Assembly (NCBI GenBank): GCA_016858145.1 | Contig: JAEHOE010000041.1 | Location: 372,001-436,000 of the forward strand | From: Edaphochlamys debaryana | Taxonomy: Eukaryota; Chlorophyta; Chlorophyceae; Chlamydomonadales | Length of the DNA: 64,000 nt | Reading direction: 5' to 3' | Shown: piece after piece, positions 32,801 to 42,600 of the stretch | How the letters are laid out: every line of letters begins with the position of its first letter | Numbering within the stretch: the first letter of the stretch is position 1 | Made by a program: the position numbers and the translations under genes | The notes under the pieces: model-generated | Told to the model about the DNA's origin: nothing | The model's database searches: none | What the model saw: only the letters and a program-made list of their open reading frames with translations

Positions 32801-35729
32801 CGCTCTTCCCACCGGTCCTACCCCTGCAAGTCAGGACCACCCCTGTCCCACCCTTCAGCCCCCAGGCCATGCACCTAGCTCACTGACCCCAGCCCCAGCC
32901 CCAAAGGGGGCCACGTGTCTCACCCGGCCGCACGTCCAGGCACAGCCCGTGGTCCGGGGTGCCGTCTCCGTCCAGGTCCCGCCCCTCCGCCGCCGCCGCC
33001 ATCGCCGCCAGAGCCTCCCACGTCGCCGGCAGCAGCGGCGCATCCGCAGCCAGCGGCGAGGCCCCTGCCTGTGACGACCCATTAGTAATGCCGTTGCTGA
33101 CGTCAGCGGCCCAGGAGCCGCCCATGGTTGCGGAGGCACCCGGCGGGGCCGCGGCGGGGTTGCTGCCTCCGGGCCCCGCCGGGGGCGTGAGGGCGGCCGC
33201 GGCCGCTGGCATCCAGTCGCGGCGGTAGAGCAGGGCGAGCCAGGTGTTGGCCGGGGGCGTGCCGATGGGTTCCAGGTAAGTGGGCAGGTTGGGTGCCCGG
33301 GACTCCACCTCCTCAACCTAGGAAGGGGGAGGAAGGGGGGTCAGGATTGGGACCGGTAGAGCCACCCGCTGGCTACCTCTCGCCGCCATCCGCCGCCACC
33401 TCCCACGCAAGCCCCTAACGCTGCCTCCCTCGTCTCTCCGCACCCTTCCCCGGCACCCGCCCCCTCCCCCCGCCCCACCACGCTTCCGTTCCCCGCGCTC
33501 CAGTCGTAGAGGGGGTAGTAGTAGTCGGTGTAGTAGTCGTGGGGCAGCACCTGGGCCATGAAGCCGCTGTCGAAGGGGGGCCTGCGTTGGGGAGGGGGGG
33601 GGCAGACCGCGATTCACAGCAGCCCCTGTCACCTGTTGACCCTGGTAGAGCTGCTGGCCGAGCTGGCCAGCACCCCGGTCGCCACTCACGTCTCTGTGGT
33701 CCCGGCCCCAGCATCCCCCAACACGGCGCGCTTGCTCACGGCATGCTGAGCCGGTCGACCCCCCGGACCCCAGCAGGGCCCCAGCACACCGCACGCCCCC
33801 AGCACACAGCACGCCCCGCACGCAGCGCTCACGGCATGCTGAGCCAGTTGACCTCGAACTGCGTGGGCGGCAGCTCCACAAGCACCCGCGCCTCCACGCC
33901 GAGCGTCACGTTGAGCAGCTGCCCGAACCCGTCGGGGCCCCACTTGCTCGTCCCGCCCCCGTCGCCGCCCTTGGAGCCGCCCGGACCCGTCGTGCTGTTG
34001 CTGCCCGCCGAGCTGCCCACCCGGGCCAGGCCCATCTGGGTCAGGTCGGAGCCGTCTGAGTCAGAGGGCGGCGGCGCGTCCCCGGCGGGCCCGCTGGGCC
34101 CGTCCGGGCCCGGTGGGCCCGTCGAGTCTGGGCCCGGGTCCGCGAACGTGGTCGCGGCTGCCAGGAGGGGTGCTGGGGAGGCGGAGGCCGAGGGGGTTGC
34201 GGGCGCGAGGGCTAGGAGGGAGACGGGCGGCGGGGAGGGCGGTGGGCGGAAGGGTGGGGAGGTTGGCGCCGGCGGCGAGGAGGGGCCCGGCGGGGGCGGG
34301 GGCAGCTCCCATCGCGCCTGGTAGGCGACCCAGTCCCTCGTGCGCCGCAGCTGGAGCGGCATGAGGGGGTGCAGGTACATGACCACACGGAGCTGAGGGG
34401 AGGAGAGGGCAGGGCAGGTGGGGAGGAAAGGGGTGGCCTCAAGATCGGGTCAAAAGGGCCGAGTGAGCCTAAGGTTTAGGGCCCACACCGAGTGCCCGCA
34501 CCAAGGCCGCCATGACCGCCGCCCCCCGCCCCCATCCGTACGAGGACAGGAGCCGAGGTCCCAGGGGTCCCGGGACCTAGGGCGTCGAGCCCCTGCACAG
34601 CCTGCGGCCTGCCCCGCACGCGCCAGCCACGCCCCCCGTCGCCTCGAGCGTCCGGCGAGGGATCGGACCGGACCGGACCCTGGAACCGGACGTGACCGGA
34701 CCGCGTAACCGGCCCGGGCCCTGTCACCGGACAGGACGAGCCGCTGGTCCCACCTGTACGGGTGCGGGCCGGCACTCCGCCGTGCTGGCATCGAACTCCG
34801 CCTCCAGGGAATCGATCAGATCCAGCGCGTCACTGACGGAGCCGTTGGTGAGGCTGGAGGGAAGGTGGAAATGTGACGTGAACGTTAGTAGCTGCTCGCA
34901 GAGCGCTGGCATAATCAGTGCCTCCGGGTGGGCTGTGAGGCGGGTGGGGGTCGCATTAGCCGGGTAGCGAGCGGGGCCGGGGCGGGGCAGGGGCGAGCGG
35001 GGCAGGAGCGGGGGCGGGGCAAGGTTGCGAGGGGTAGGCGGGGTAGAGGTGAGGCCGTTTGGGTGGGGGGTGGAGGGGATTGAGGGATAAAGGGCATGGT
35101 ATGGCGCCGGTTCAGGGCTTCAGGATGAGAGGGGACGGGTGCCACCGTCAGGGGTTGGCGCTTGGAAAGGGCAGCACCAAGCCTTGCGCTATGCTTTAGT
35201 TATCCAACTTGCTAGTTGGTGCCTCTATCACTTCCGTCATGAGAGGAGTTGCCGATCCAACCGGGTCCTGCGCGGCCCAACGAGACTGGGGGCTGAACGG
35301 AAGCAGCGGCCCACGCCCCCAGGCCCAGGTAGGACGCCGGGGTAGGGTGGTTACTCTCCCCTCCTCTAGGGACGTTTCTCCCTGGCTGCCAAGTGCCATC
35401 GCGATTGCAGTACCCAGGACAGGGTCGTTTGGAAAACTGCCGCGACGGCCGTCACGGGTGTCCGCATCAAAGGTTGTTCCCCACCTTTGTCGCACGGACT
35501 CAAAGAGTGCTGCCATATCGCTGCTGAGCGTGTTATCATCAAGCCTCCTGCGCGCCAAACGCTCTGCACCGCGGCCGCGCTCTGCCATTGCCTTCACCAG
35601 GCCAGGTTGCGTCCACTCCTCCACGTCGACTGCCTTCAAGTGCCCCATGACAGTTGTCATCAAGGGCAGGGCTAGCACCAAGCCCAACAGCAAGGCTTGG
35701 GCGCCAGCCCGTCGCCAGGTCCTTCTCAT
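20808..35729 (-). CDS. Receptor-type class III nucleotidyl cyclase with extracellular solute-binding-like domain
   Basis: Twenty-six exons on the minus strand, about 2,673 residues. Exon 1 runs 35729 to about 35315, then 34932-34754, 34392-33833, 33581-33479, 33317-32924, 32364-31705, 31539-31372, 31196-31058, 30931-30765, 30531-30306, 30137-30050, 29540-29355, 29017-28934, 28783-26318, 25977-25702, 25524-25393, 25050-24943, 24677-24393, 24195-24047, 23471-23365, 23244-23106, 22780-22713, 22576-22521, 22281-22165, 21952-21281, 20885-20808. Phases close from exon 2 on; the exon-1 donor is a guess. The start has a hydrophobic signal (ALLLGLVLALPL). Exons 2-9 look like a bacterial family-1 solute-binding protein. 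One span (about residues 977-1002) precedes cyclase domain 1 (VTLVSTDIQNST, ATEGDAFLLAF, RGLRVRMGVHSG). Domain 2 has RGLRLKMGLETG and YTGRTLNRASRIA and ends LKGVKELVELIQ. Exon 14 inserts 822 low-complexity residues inside domain 1. It would make cyclic nucleotide in response to an external ligand; cAMP versus cGMP is not settled. Confidence 0.9.
20887..20937. repeat. Poly-G tract (C tract on the cyclase sense strand)
   Basis: Long G runs interrupted by single C or A bases. On the transcribed strand this is the polypyrimidine tract directly before the acceptor of the last cyclase exon. It could form G-quadruplexes and is a likely site of assembly error. Confidence 0.8.
21005..21180. other. AT-rich island inside the last cyclase intron, possible organelle-derived insert
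   Basis: In an otherwise very GC-rich window, 21055-21160 is strongly AT-rich (for example GAATTTTATAAAAACTTTG). It is preceded by TTTGGGCCCTTACGGCCC and CCTTCGG motifs. Such CCTTCGG/GGCCCTTACGG short repeats are typical of volvocine organelle intergenic DNA, so a nuclear plastid or mitochondrial insertion is my inference. It lies wholly within the intron 20886-21280. Confidence 0.45.
22976..23150. repeat. Exon-edge duplication, cyclase exon 21 (3' end)
   Basis: The 3' end of exon 21 and its donor (true copy 23098-23150) recur almost identically at 22976-23030 in the following intron. The copy keeps the ACCCACCAGG junction (donor TG|GTGGGT on the minus strand) and about 45 nt of exon, then changes abruptly. 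Confidence 0.85.
23662..24113. repeat. Exon-edge duplication, cyclase exon 19 (3' end), four copies
   Basis: The last ~66 nt of exon 19 with its donor (true copy from 24041) are repeated at about 23662, 23789 and 23916, a spacing of 125-127 bp. Each copy begins CCTCACCGGAACGGCCCCAC on the plus strand. The linkers share CTCTTGCCTCCTATGTCTGC. The copies sit in the intron downstream of exon 19 in the sense direction and each keeps a usable CG|GTGAGG donor. Confidence 0.9.
29238..29654. repeat. Exon-edge duplications on both sides of cyclase exon 12
   Basis: Exon 12 (29355-29540) carries both catalytic-core motifs of cyclase domain 1. Its first ~63 nt with the CAG acceptor recur at 29592-29654 in the upstream intron. 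Its last ~48 nt with the donor recur at 29238-29285 in the downstream intron. Offsets are 114 and 117 bp. The copies are near identical, so either acceptor or donor could be recognised. Confidence 0.9.
30012..30042. repeat. CACGTG-type simple repeat
   Basis: Four to five CACGTG units (ACGTGC periodicity) lie at the start of the intron after cyclase exon 11. CACGTG is the G-box/E-box core, but a transcription-factor role inside this intron is speculation. Confidence 0.6.
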
Positions 35730-36604
35730 GGTCTGGAGTGGACAGGCATCCTACAGGGAGAGGCTGTCCAGCGACAGCTCGATCACGATGCCAAGTGCCA
35801 ACAGTCGGAGTAGCGAGACTACGCAAAAGGGACGCCAGTGTCAGGCATGGTTCGCGTGTGCGTGCTACTTAATCTAATCATGCTTGTCAGAAGGCACATC
35901 AACGCGCTGTAGTGTGTGCGCGGAGGCAGCTTCAGCGTGGGCTTATTCTGAGTACGCGGCGCGCCGGTTGAAGCCGGCCACCCCTACCTCGTCCACGCGC
36001 TCAACTTCAGAGGACACAGATGCATCCCTACACTTAACCCTCGTGCGCAATAGCATCACCAGCGCTGGTCTCTCCCGCGCGCCTGCAGTACTTTGGTCGA
36101 AAGCCCCGAGCTGCGAAGGAGACCCTGGTGACATCGCAATCGGGGAAGAGCAGCTTTGGTTGAGCACCAGGTTGCAGGGGACTCGAAGGTGGTGGGCCAC
36201 AAAACGTTGGTTTGTGTTCGCGGGGCCGAGCCTGTCAGTACGCGAAACCCGCAGCCAATTTCCCCCCCGCCCCCACGCAGTACCGCTGCCCAGCCAACAA
36301 CTCACCATCACCATACCTCACTCCAACATACAAGCTACGCGTCAGACAACTTGCCGGCCCATAGTCAACGCTGCGCCACATAGACAGCTGCGCGACATCC
36401 TTCGTAGCCGAGCAGACTGCTTCTCTCAAGCAAACGCACCAAGAGCTTTCCAGAGATTCTTACAGGTGGAGAAGACCTGCATTGGGGCCCGTGAAGCTCC
36501 AGTCCACCTGCACGCCCTCGCGACTTTTGGTGAAGGCGCACCTTCGCCAGGGGACGGGGCTCGCGCGAGCCCCGCTCCTCTGGCCTGGGCATGGAAATTG
36601 AGAC
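35730..36604. promoter_or_regulatory. Divergent intergenic region between cyclase and SEC6
   Basis: Only about 875 bp separate the cyclase ATG (minus strand) from the SEC6 ATG (plus strand). Both promoters and 5' leaders must lie here, possibly as a bidirectional promoter. Base composition is less GC-rich than the flanking genes. No clear TATA box was found. A plus-strand open frame (35884-36630) crosses the SEC6 start in another frame and shows no motif. Confidence 0.5.
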
Positions 36605-39600
36605 ATGGCAGACCCAGCGGACCTCGCTGAGCAGGTACGCACGGATTCCCGGCAGCGACAAGAGCAATTGCCTCCAGGCGCTCGAGCAAGCTTCCACGGC
36701 TCTCTGCAACAGGCGCTACAAGCAAAAGAGCAGGGCGTGGTAGAGATACTTCGCCTGCTGCAGCGACCAGAGGACCTGGCACGCTTGGCGGACATCACTG
36801 CCGAGTATGAGAGTCGCCAAAAGAGCGCCAAGGCCACTCTCAGCGCTATGGTCCAGACTCAGGTGCTGAGGGGCCGCCGGAGGGGGCGAGGGGCCGCCGG
36901 AGGGGGGGAGGAAGGTGCCAGGCCCGGGAGAAGGGGGACACGGGCCTGGTTTGGGTAGCAGCGTGGGGCGTGGGGCGGTGGGGGGGGGGGGGGGGGAAGC
37001 GGTCTTCGCTTTGTTCATGTCTCCTCCCCTTCCCCTCCCCTACCCCCCTCCCCTCCCCTCCCCTCCCCCTCTCCCCCCTGTCAGGTCGAGTCCACCAGCA
37101 GTGGCATGGACCTGCTTGAGAAGGCGCGCCGCCACATCGCCAAGCTGCAGGCGGCACTGGACAAGATCGACCGGTGGGGGGGGGGGGGGGGTCGATAGGG
37201 GGGGGGGATGTTTGAAGCTGATAAGTGGGAGAGCGTCTAGTTGTCAGTGGGATGGCCGGAGAGGGGGGGGGGACCTTCATCGGAAAGAGAAGGTGTGGTG
37301 GTGTGGCGAAGGGGGGTGAGTCGAAAGCAGGGAAGCGGGGGGCTGTTTGGGGTGGAGAGTAAGGAGGGGGAAGTGGGGACAGGGTGGCGGTCCGGAGGGG
37401 GGATCACGGACAGGGGCACACCACGCTCCAGGCACTGATGCCGGCGCGGGGATGCTCTGGGCTTGAGGTGATGGCGCTTGGGGGGCCCAGGCTACAGGCC
37501 GTGGACCCTTGCCCCCTTGCCTCCATTCCGCCCTCTTTCCCAAAGCCTGTGTGTCGAGTGCGCCGACCCAGTGCAGCACCCCTCCCCCCCCCCCCTTCTC
37601 CCGGGCTTCCCTTACCCCGCCCGTATCCTCCCCCTCCCCCCCTGTCCTTCCCCTTGACCCCCCCCCCCCCTTCCCGAAGGCTGTGTGCCGAGTGCGCCGA
37701 CCTGGTGCAGCACCACGACAAGATCAAGCTCCTGGCGCTGACGCACGGCAACATGAAGCGGGTGGGGGCGGTGGGGAGGGGGAAGTGGGTCGGGAGGGGC
37801 CCTCAACGCACGGCAGCATGATGCGCATGGGTGCATGGATGCTAGCAACGAAGGGGTGGCGCGCAGAGAGCAGCTGGTCTGGCCCGGTCGGCGCCTTCAG
37901 GGAATGCTCCTGCCGACCCACATGGGCCGACTGCTTGCCCTCCACCCTCCCTGCCCCTCCCTGCCCCTGTCAGGTGCTGTCTGAGATCGACGACATCATT
38001 GATCTGCCGTACCGCGCGGAGCGGTGCTGGGAGCTGCTGATGGAGGACGACGCCAACCTGGTGGGGGGGGGGAGGGGAGGGGCGGTGGAGGGGGAGGGGG
38101 GGGGGAGAGGGAGGGGGTAAGATCCTCGACGACCTGGTGCTCCGAGCGGACCATGGGTGGGCAGTCAGCGACCCCGAGAGATGCGCACCGAGGTCCAGAG
38201 CCAGAAGCCTGCGTGGGGGGGGGGGGCGCGGCGCAGGCATCAGGAACACCTGCCTTTCCTACCCCTACCAGACCAACAGACAGGCCGAGCGCATTGCTTT
38301 GCCCATGCTCACCCCCGTTCTCCCCGCCACACCCCCGATTTGCCTGCGTTTCCAGGCGCTGAACGCCCCACGTTCCTTCTACAATCATGACAGGCCTAGC
38401 GCATTCCTTTGCCTTAGCGCACCCCCGTCCTCCCCCCCCCCCAGGTGCCTGCATTTGAGGCGCTGACGCTGCTGACTGGCACCGCCGAGAACGCCAAGCA
38501 GGCCCGGCGGTGGGGAAGGGGGAGCAGGGTGAACGAGGGGTGGGCTGTGGGCTGGCTTGCGCGGGGGGGGCCATCCAGGCCAGGAGATGAGGCGTGCAAG
38601 GCAGGAGGGATCCGGGAGGGGGGGGGACAGGGGTGCTGGAAGGGGAGGCCTGAGTGGAGGCTGCAGCCGTGCATGGCACTGCACCCCGCCCGCCCCCAAC
38701 CGCCCCACCCGCACCCACCCGTTACGAGCGGGACTACCGCCTGGAAGCTTTCGATACCCACCCACCCCACCCACCCCGCCCGCCCCCAACCGCCCCACCC
38801 TCACCCACCCCACCCCACCCACCCCACACGCACCAACACGCACCCACACGGCCCTTGCCCACCCGCCTCCCCCTGCCGCGCACCCCAGCAACACCAAGGT
38901 CGCGGCGCAGGCGGGCCAGATCCTGGACTACCTTACTAAGGTGGACGAGGTGATGGTGGCCTTTGAGGAGCTGCTGTTCGACCAGCACCTCAAGCTGCCG
39001 GGCATGGTGGGGAGGGGGGGGGAATGTGGTGTGAAGGGTTGCTCGTGGGAAGGGCGTGTGTGGACAGGGGGAACGAAGGCTGGCCACTGCAGACACCCGA
39101 GAGAGAATGACATCAGGGTTCTGTCCTGCAGTTTGGCGCTCGGTCCTGGAAGCAAGCGTCCTGTTCCTCCGCCCCGGGCCCACCCCGGGCCCACCCCAGG
39201 TCGAGCTGGCCCAGGAGAGGCCCACCATCCTGGTGGACTGCGTGCGGGTCATCGAGCTGCAGGTGGGGCCTGAAGGGCTGCCCGGGTAAGCCCACTAAGC
39301 CGGGGAAAACGTGGGCGCGGCGGACAGCCAGGATGTGTGCGTGTGGTGGTGGTGGTGGGGAGGCAGCGCCATTGCTCCCAGCAAACCCCCCCTCTTGCCT
39401 CCTATGTCTGCCCCCCCTCCCCCCCTCTTGCCTTCCCCCTCCCCCCAGGAGCTGCTGGATGCAGAGTACCGCCGCGTCAAGATGGGGGCGGTGCCTCAGG
39501 TGAGCGAGGGGAGAGAGGGCTGGGCCGAGGAATAGAGAGCGAGGGTGGGCCGAGGGAATTGGGGCGCACGGGCGGCGCTCTGCTCGGGGGCGCACTCGCC

Positions 39601-42600
39601 ACCTTGAGCACGCGCAGTGTCTCCCTGCCCGCTCGCTACCCGCTTCAGCCTCTGCGGGCGTACTGTGTCCCTGGTTGCGGGGCTGCTGCACTTTCCCTCC
39701 CAACACACATGCCCCCGCCCCCGTCCAGAGGCGCTACCGGAACCTTTTGCGGGGCTGATGCATCTCCCGTCGACCAAGTGAATCACCTTAAGCTTGACAA
39801 CCAACCCGCCAACCACCTCAACTGACAACCTTCCCTCCCAACCTGACCCCCTGCAGAGGCGCTACCGGGACCGCCTCTTCTCGGGGCTCGTGCGGGACGC
39901 GGAGGCGCGGTTCGGGGAGCTTCTGGAGATGGCCCAGCAGTGCCACGTGCCCAACGACACGGTACGGCAGGGTTACGTGCCGGGTTATACCCGGGTTATA
40001 TGCATTTTCTCTGTCGAAGGACTGCACAGATACCGTTGGGACGGGGGACGGGGACCGATGGGGGATCGGCCGCACATATCACCTGCCACGCCAGCAAGGC
40101 AGGAGAGAAACCACGGGTGGGGAACGTCCTTGACATGGCCTCCAGCCAGACTGCCCCCTCCCCCATGTGATGCATAAACCCAGCTCATCTCGCGGACCTC
40201 TGTTCCCCTTGCTCAGCACTGCGGCCGCGGCCGCCCAGACAGCCCTTTTCCATACGCCCCTCCCCACCCCCCCCTGCCAGGTCAAGTACGACCAAAATGA
40301 GAATCCCATCATCAACGAGGTGAGGGGGGGAGGGGGAGCAGGGATTGGGTTTGAGGGGCATGGGATGGGGATCCTAGGGAGGAGGGAAGGGTGAGTGACC
40401 CTGGGCGCTGGGGAGCCCTGGGGTGGGGGATCATGGTCCTTACCCGCCCCAGAGCCCTCCGCACGAGTCTCCGCCCTCCGTGCGCTACTGAGCGTCCGGC
40501 CCCCAACATGCCGACCCCCCACCTACATGGCCCCCACCATTCCCTCCTGCACCTATCCCACCACCCGCCCTAGACCCGTGACCACACCGGCGCACCGACC
40601 CCCGTCACTCTGCACACTGCACAGCCTCCCCCTTTCGCCCTGATCCCTTGAAACACCCACGCCCCCGCCCCCACCCCCTCCTCGACACCCCTCTCTCCCC
40701 TCCGCAGACCCGCGACTACAGCGGCGCGCTGACCCGCGTCACCCGGCTGGTGGGGGGCCAGGAGGAGACGGTGACGGACCCGGACCAACTGCAGGGCATC
40801 GAGGTCACCGAGGAGGTGGGGGGGGGGGGAGGAGGGTGAAGAGGAAGTGCGAGGGAAGAGGGGAACCGGGGAGAGTTACATCCGTCCTCTATTGTGCTGT
40901 TGGGGAGGGGGGGGAGTTGGGGGCCGCGGTTCATGTTTTGCCGAGGGCGGAGGGAGGGCATTGGGCCGAATGCACAGGAGCAAGCACACGCATGCACGTC
41001 CAACTCCCTCCCGCCATGCTCGTCCCAACCACCCCCAAACCGCAGGAGATCTTCGACGAGGACAAGTACCTGGACGAGCTGCTCAACGGCCTGTACGACA
41101 TGACGGACGAGCTGGCCGCCGTGTACGACTACGCGGCGCCGTGCTTCCCGGCAGAGTACGACATCTTCAACCGCATCTTCCAGTGCTATCACGTGCAGTT
41201 CGCGGTACGGCAGCTTGGATCCAGGGCTGCGTGGTGATGGCCGTACCACCGGTACCCAGTTCCTTACCCCCCCCCCAGATCGTGGTAGAAGTGCTGGGTC
41301 ACGCTCTCTCCCTCCTCTCTCATTCCCGCTGCAATCCACCCTTCCCCCTTCCCCTCGCCCCCTCCCCCTCGCCCCCTCTCACCCCCCCATCCCTCCCCCC
41401 CCCCTAGATCGTGGTGGACGTGCTGGGCCACGCCGCCGCCGACGGCATGTCCACCAAGGGCGCCCTGCGCTGCATGGACTGGGTCCAGAAGTACATGGTA
41501 AGGGGGGGGGAGGCAAGGGGGAGGAGGGAGGAGAGGGTTGCACGATGAGCCCGGCCGTGGTGGTTTCTGTCCAATGGGGATACTGTGCGCGCCTTTCCTC
41601 TGTCATCCCCAACCCCTTTCGACATGGCCCGCTCGTTAAGCCCCCCCCCATCTTTCCCCTCCCCCTTTCCCTCCCCCCCCCCCTGTCAGGACACCCTCCG
41701 CAACCTGGGGGTGGACGAGGCGCTCATCCGCCTGCCCCCCTCGCCCCTGGCGGACCCGGACAGCCTGCCGGGCATGGTGGGGGAGGGGTGGGGGGAAAGG
41801 AGGGGGACTCAGAGGGGGGAAGCGTGTGTGTGCTGACCATGATTTTAGAAGTAAGTAGCCCCGAAAAAGTGGAAAGAGCAAGACCCAGGCTGCGCGCAGA
41901 TGGCGGCTGTGTGTTTAGGGAGTACCCGTTGGGAAGCTAGAATGCGATTGCGCGTGCGATGTGTGTGTATGGGTGGACGAGGGGGTGACCGCCCCCGCCC
42001 CTGGCGGACCCGGACAGCCTGCCGGGCATGGTGGGGGAGGGGGGATGGGTTGGAATGGGTGTGTGTGGAAAGGAGGGGGAACTGGGGGGAAAAGCGGGAA
42101 CGACAGCGGGCGGAGGAAATCGAAGCGGGAATTTAAGATACCGCGACGAGTTGCGAAGGCGGGCATAGTGCAGCGCTGATACCTTCCGTTTGCGTCCCCC
42201 CCCCGCTTGCCTCCCCCTCTTCCCTCACCTCCCCCCCCTCACCTCCCCCCCCTTACCTCTCCCCGCCCTCTTGCCGCCCCCCCCTTCCCTACCCCCTCCC
42301 CCTTACCTCTCCCCCCCCCTTGCCTCCCCCCCTGTCAGGTGGTGCTGATGGACAGCTACGTGCACCGCATGGAGACCACCGTCACGGACTGGTACATGAA
42401 GAACCTCAAGGCGGACCTGGACGCAAAGGTAAGTGGAATGAACAGCGGGAGGGGGGGCTGCTAAGTAGCTGCAAGCGGCTGAGTGCACTTGTTACCGTTT
42501 CGTCACGCGGGGGGTAGGCCGAAGAACCTTAAGGCGGACATGGACCAAAAGGTGGGGGGGATGCGAGATGCACCGCGGGGCGGGGACGGGGGCTGCTCAT

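Noticed and set aside
35884..36630. 248-codon plus-strand open frame in the divergent promoter region
   Set aside because: It overlaps the SEC6 start in a different frame and has no motif. It is more likely leader or promoter sequence.
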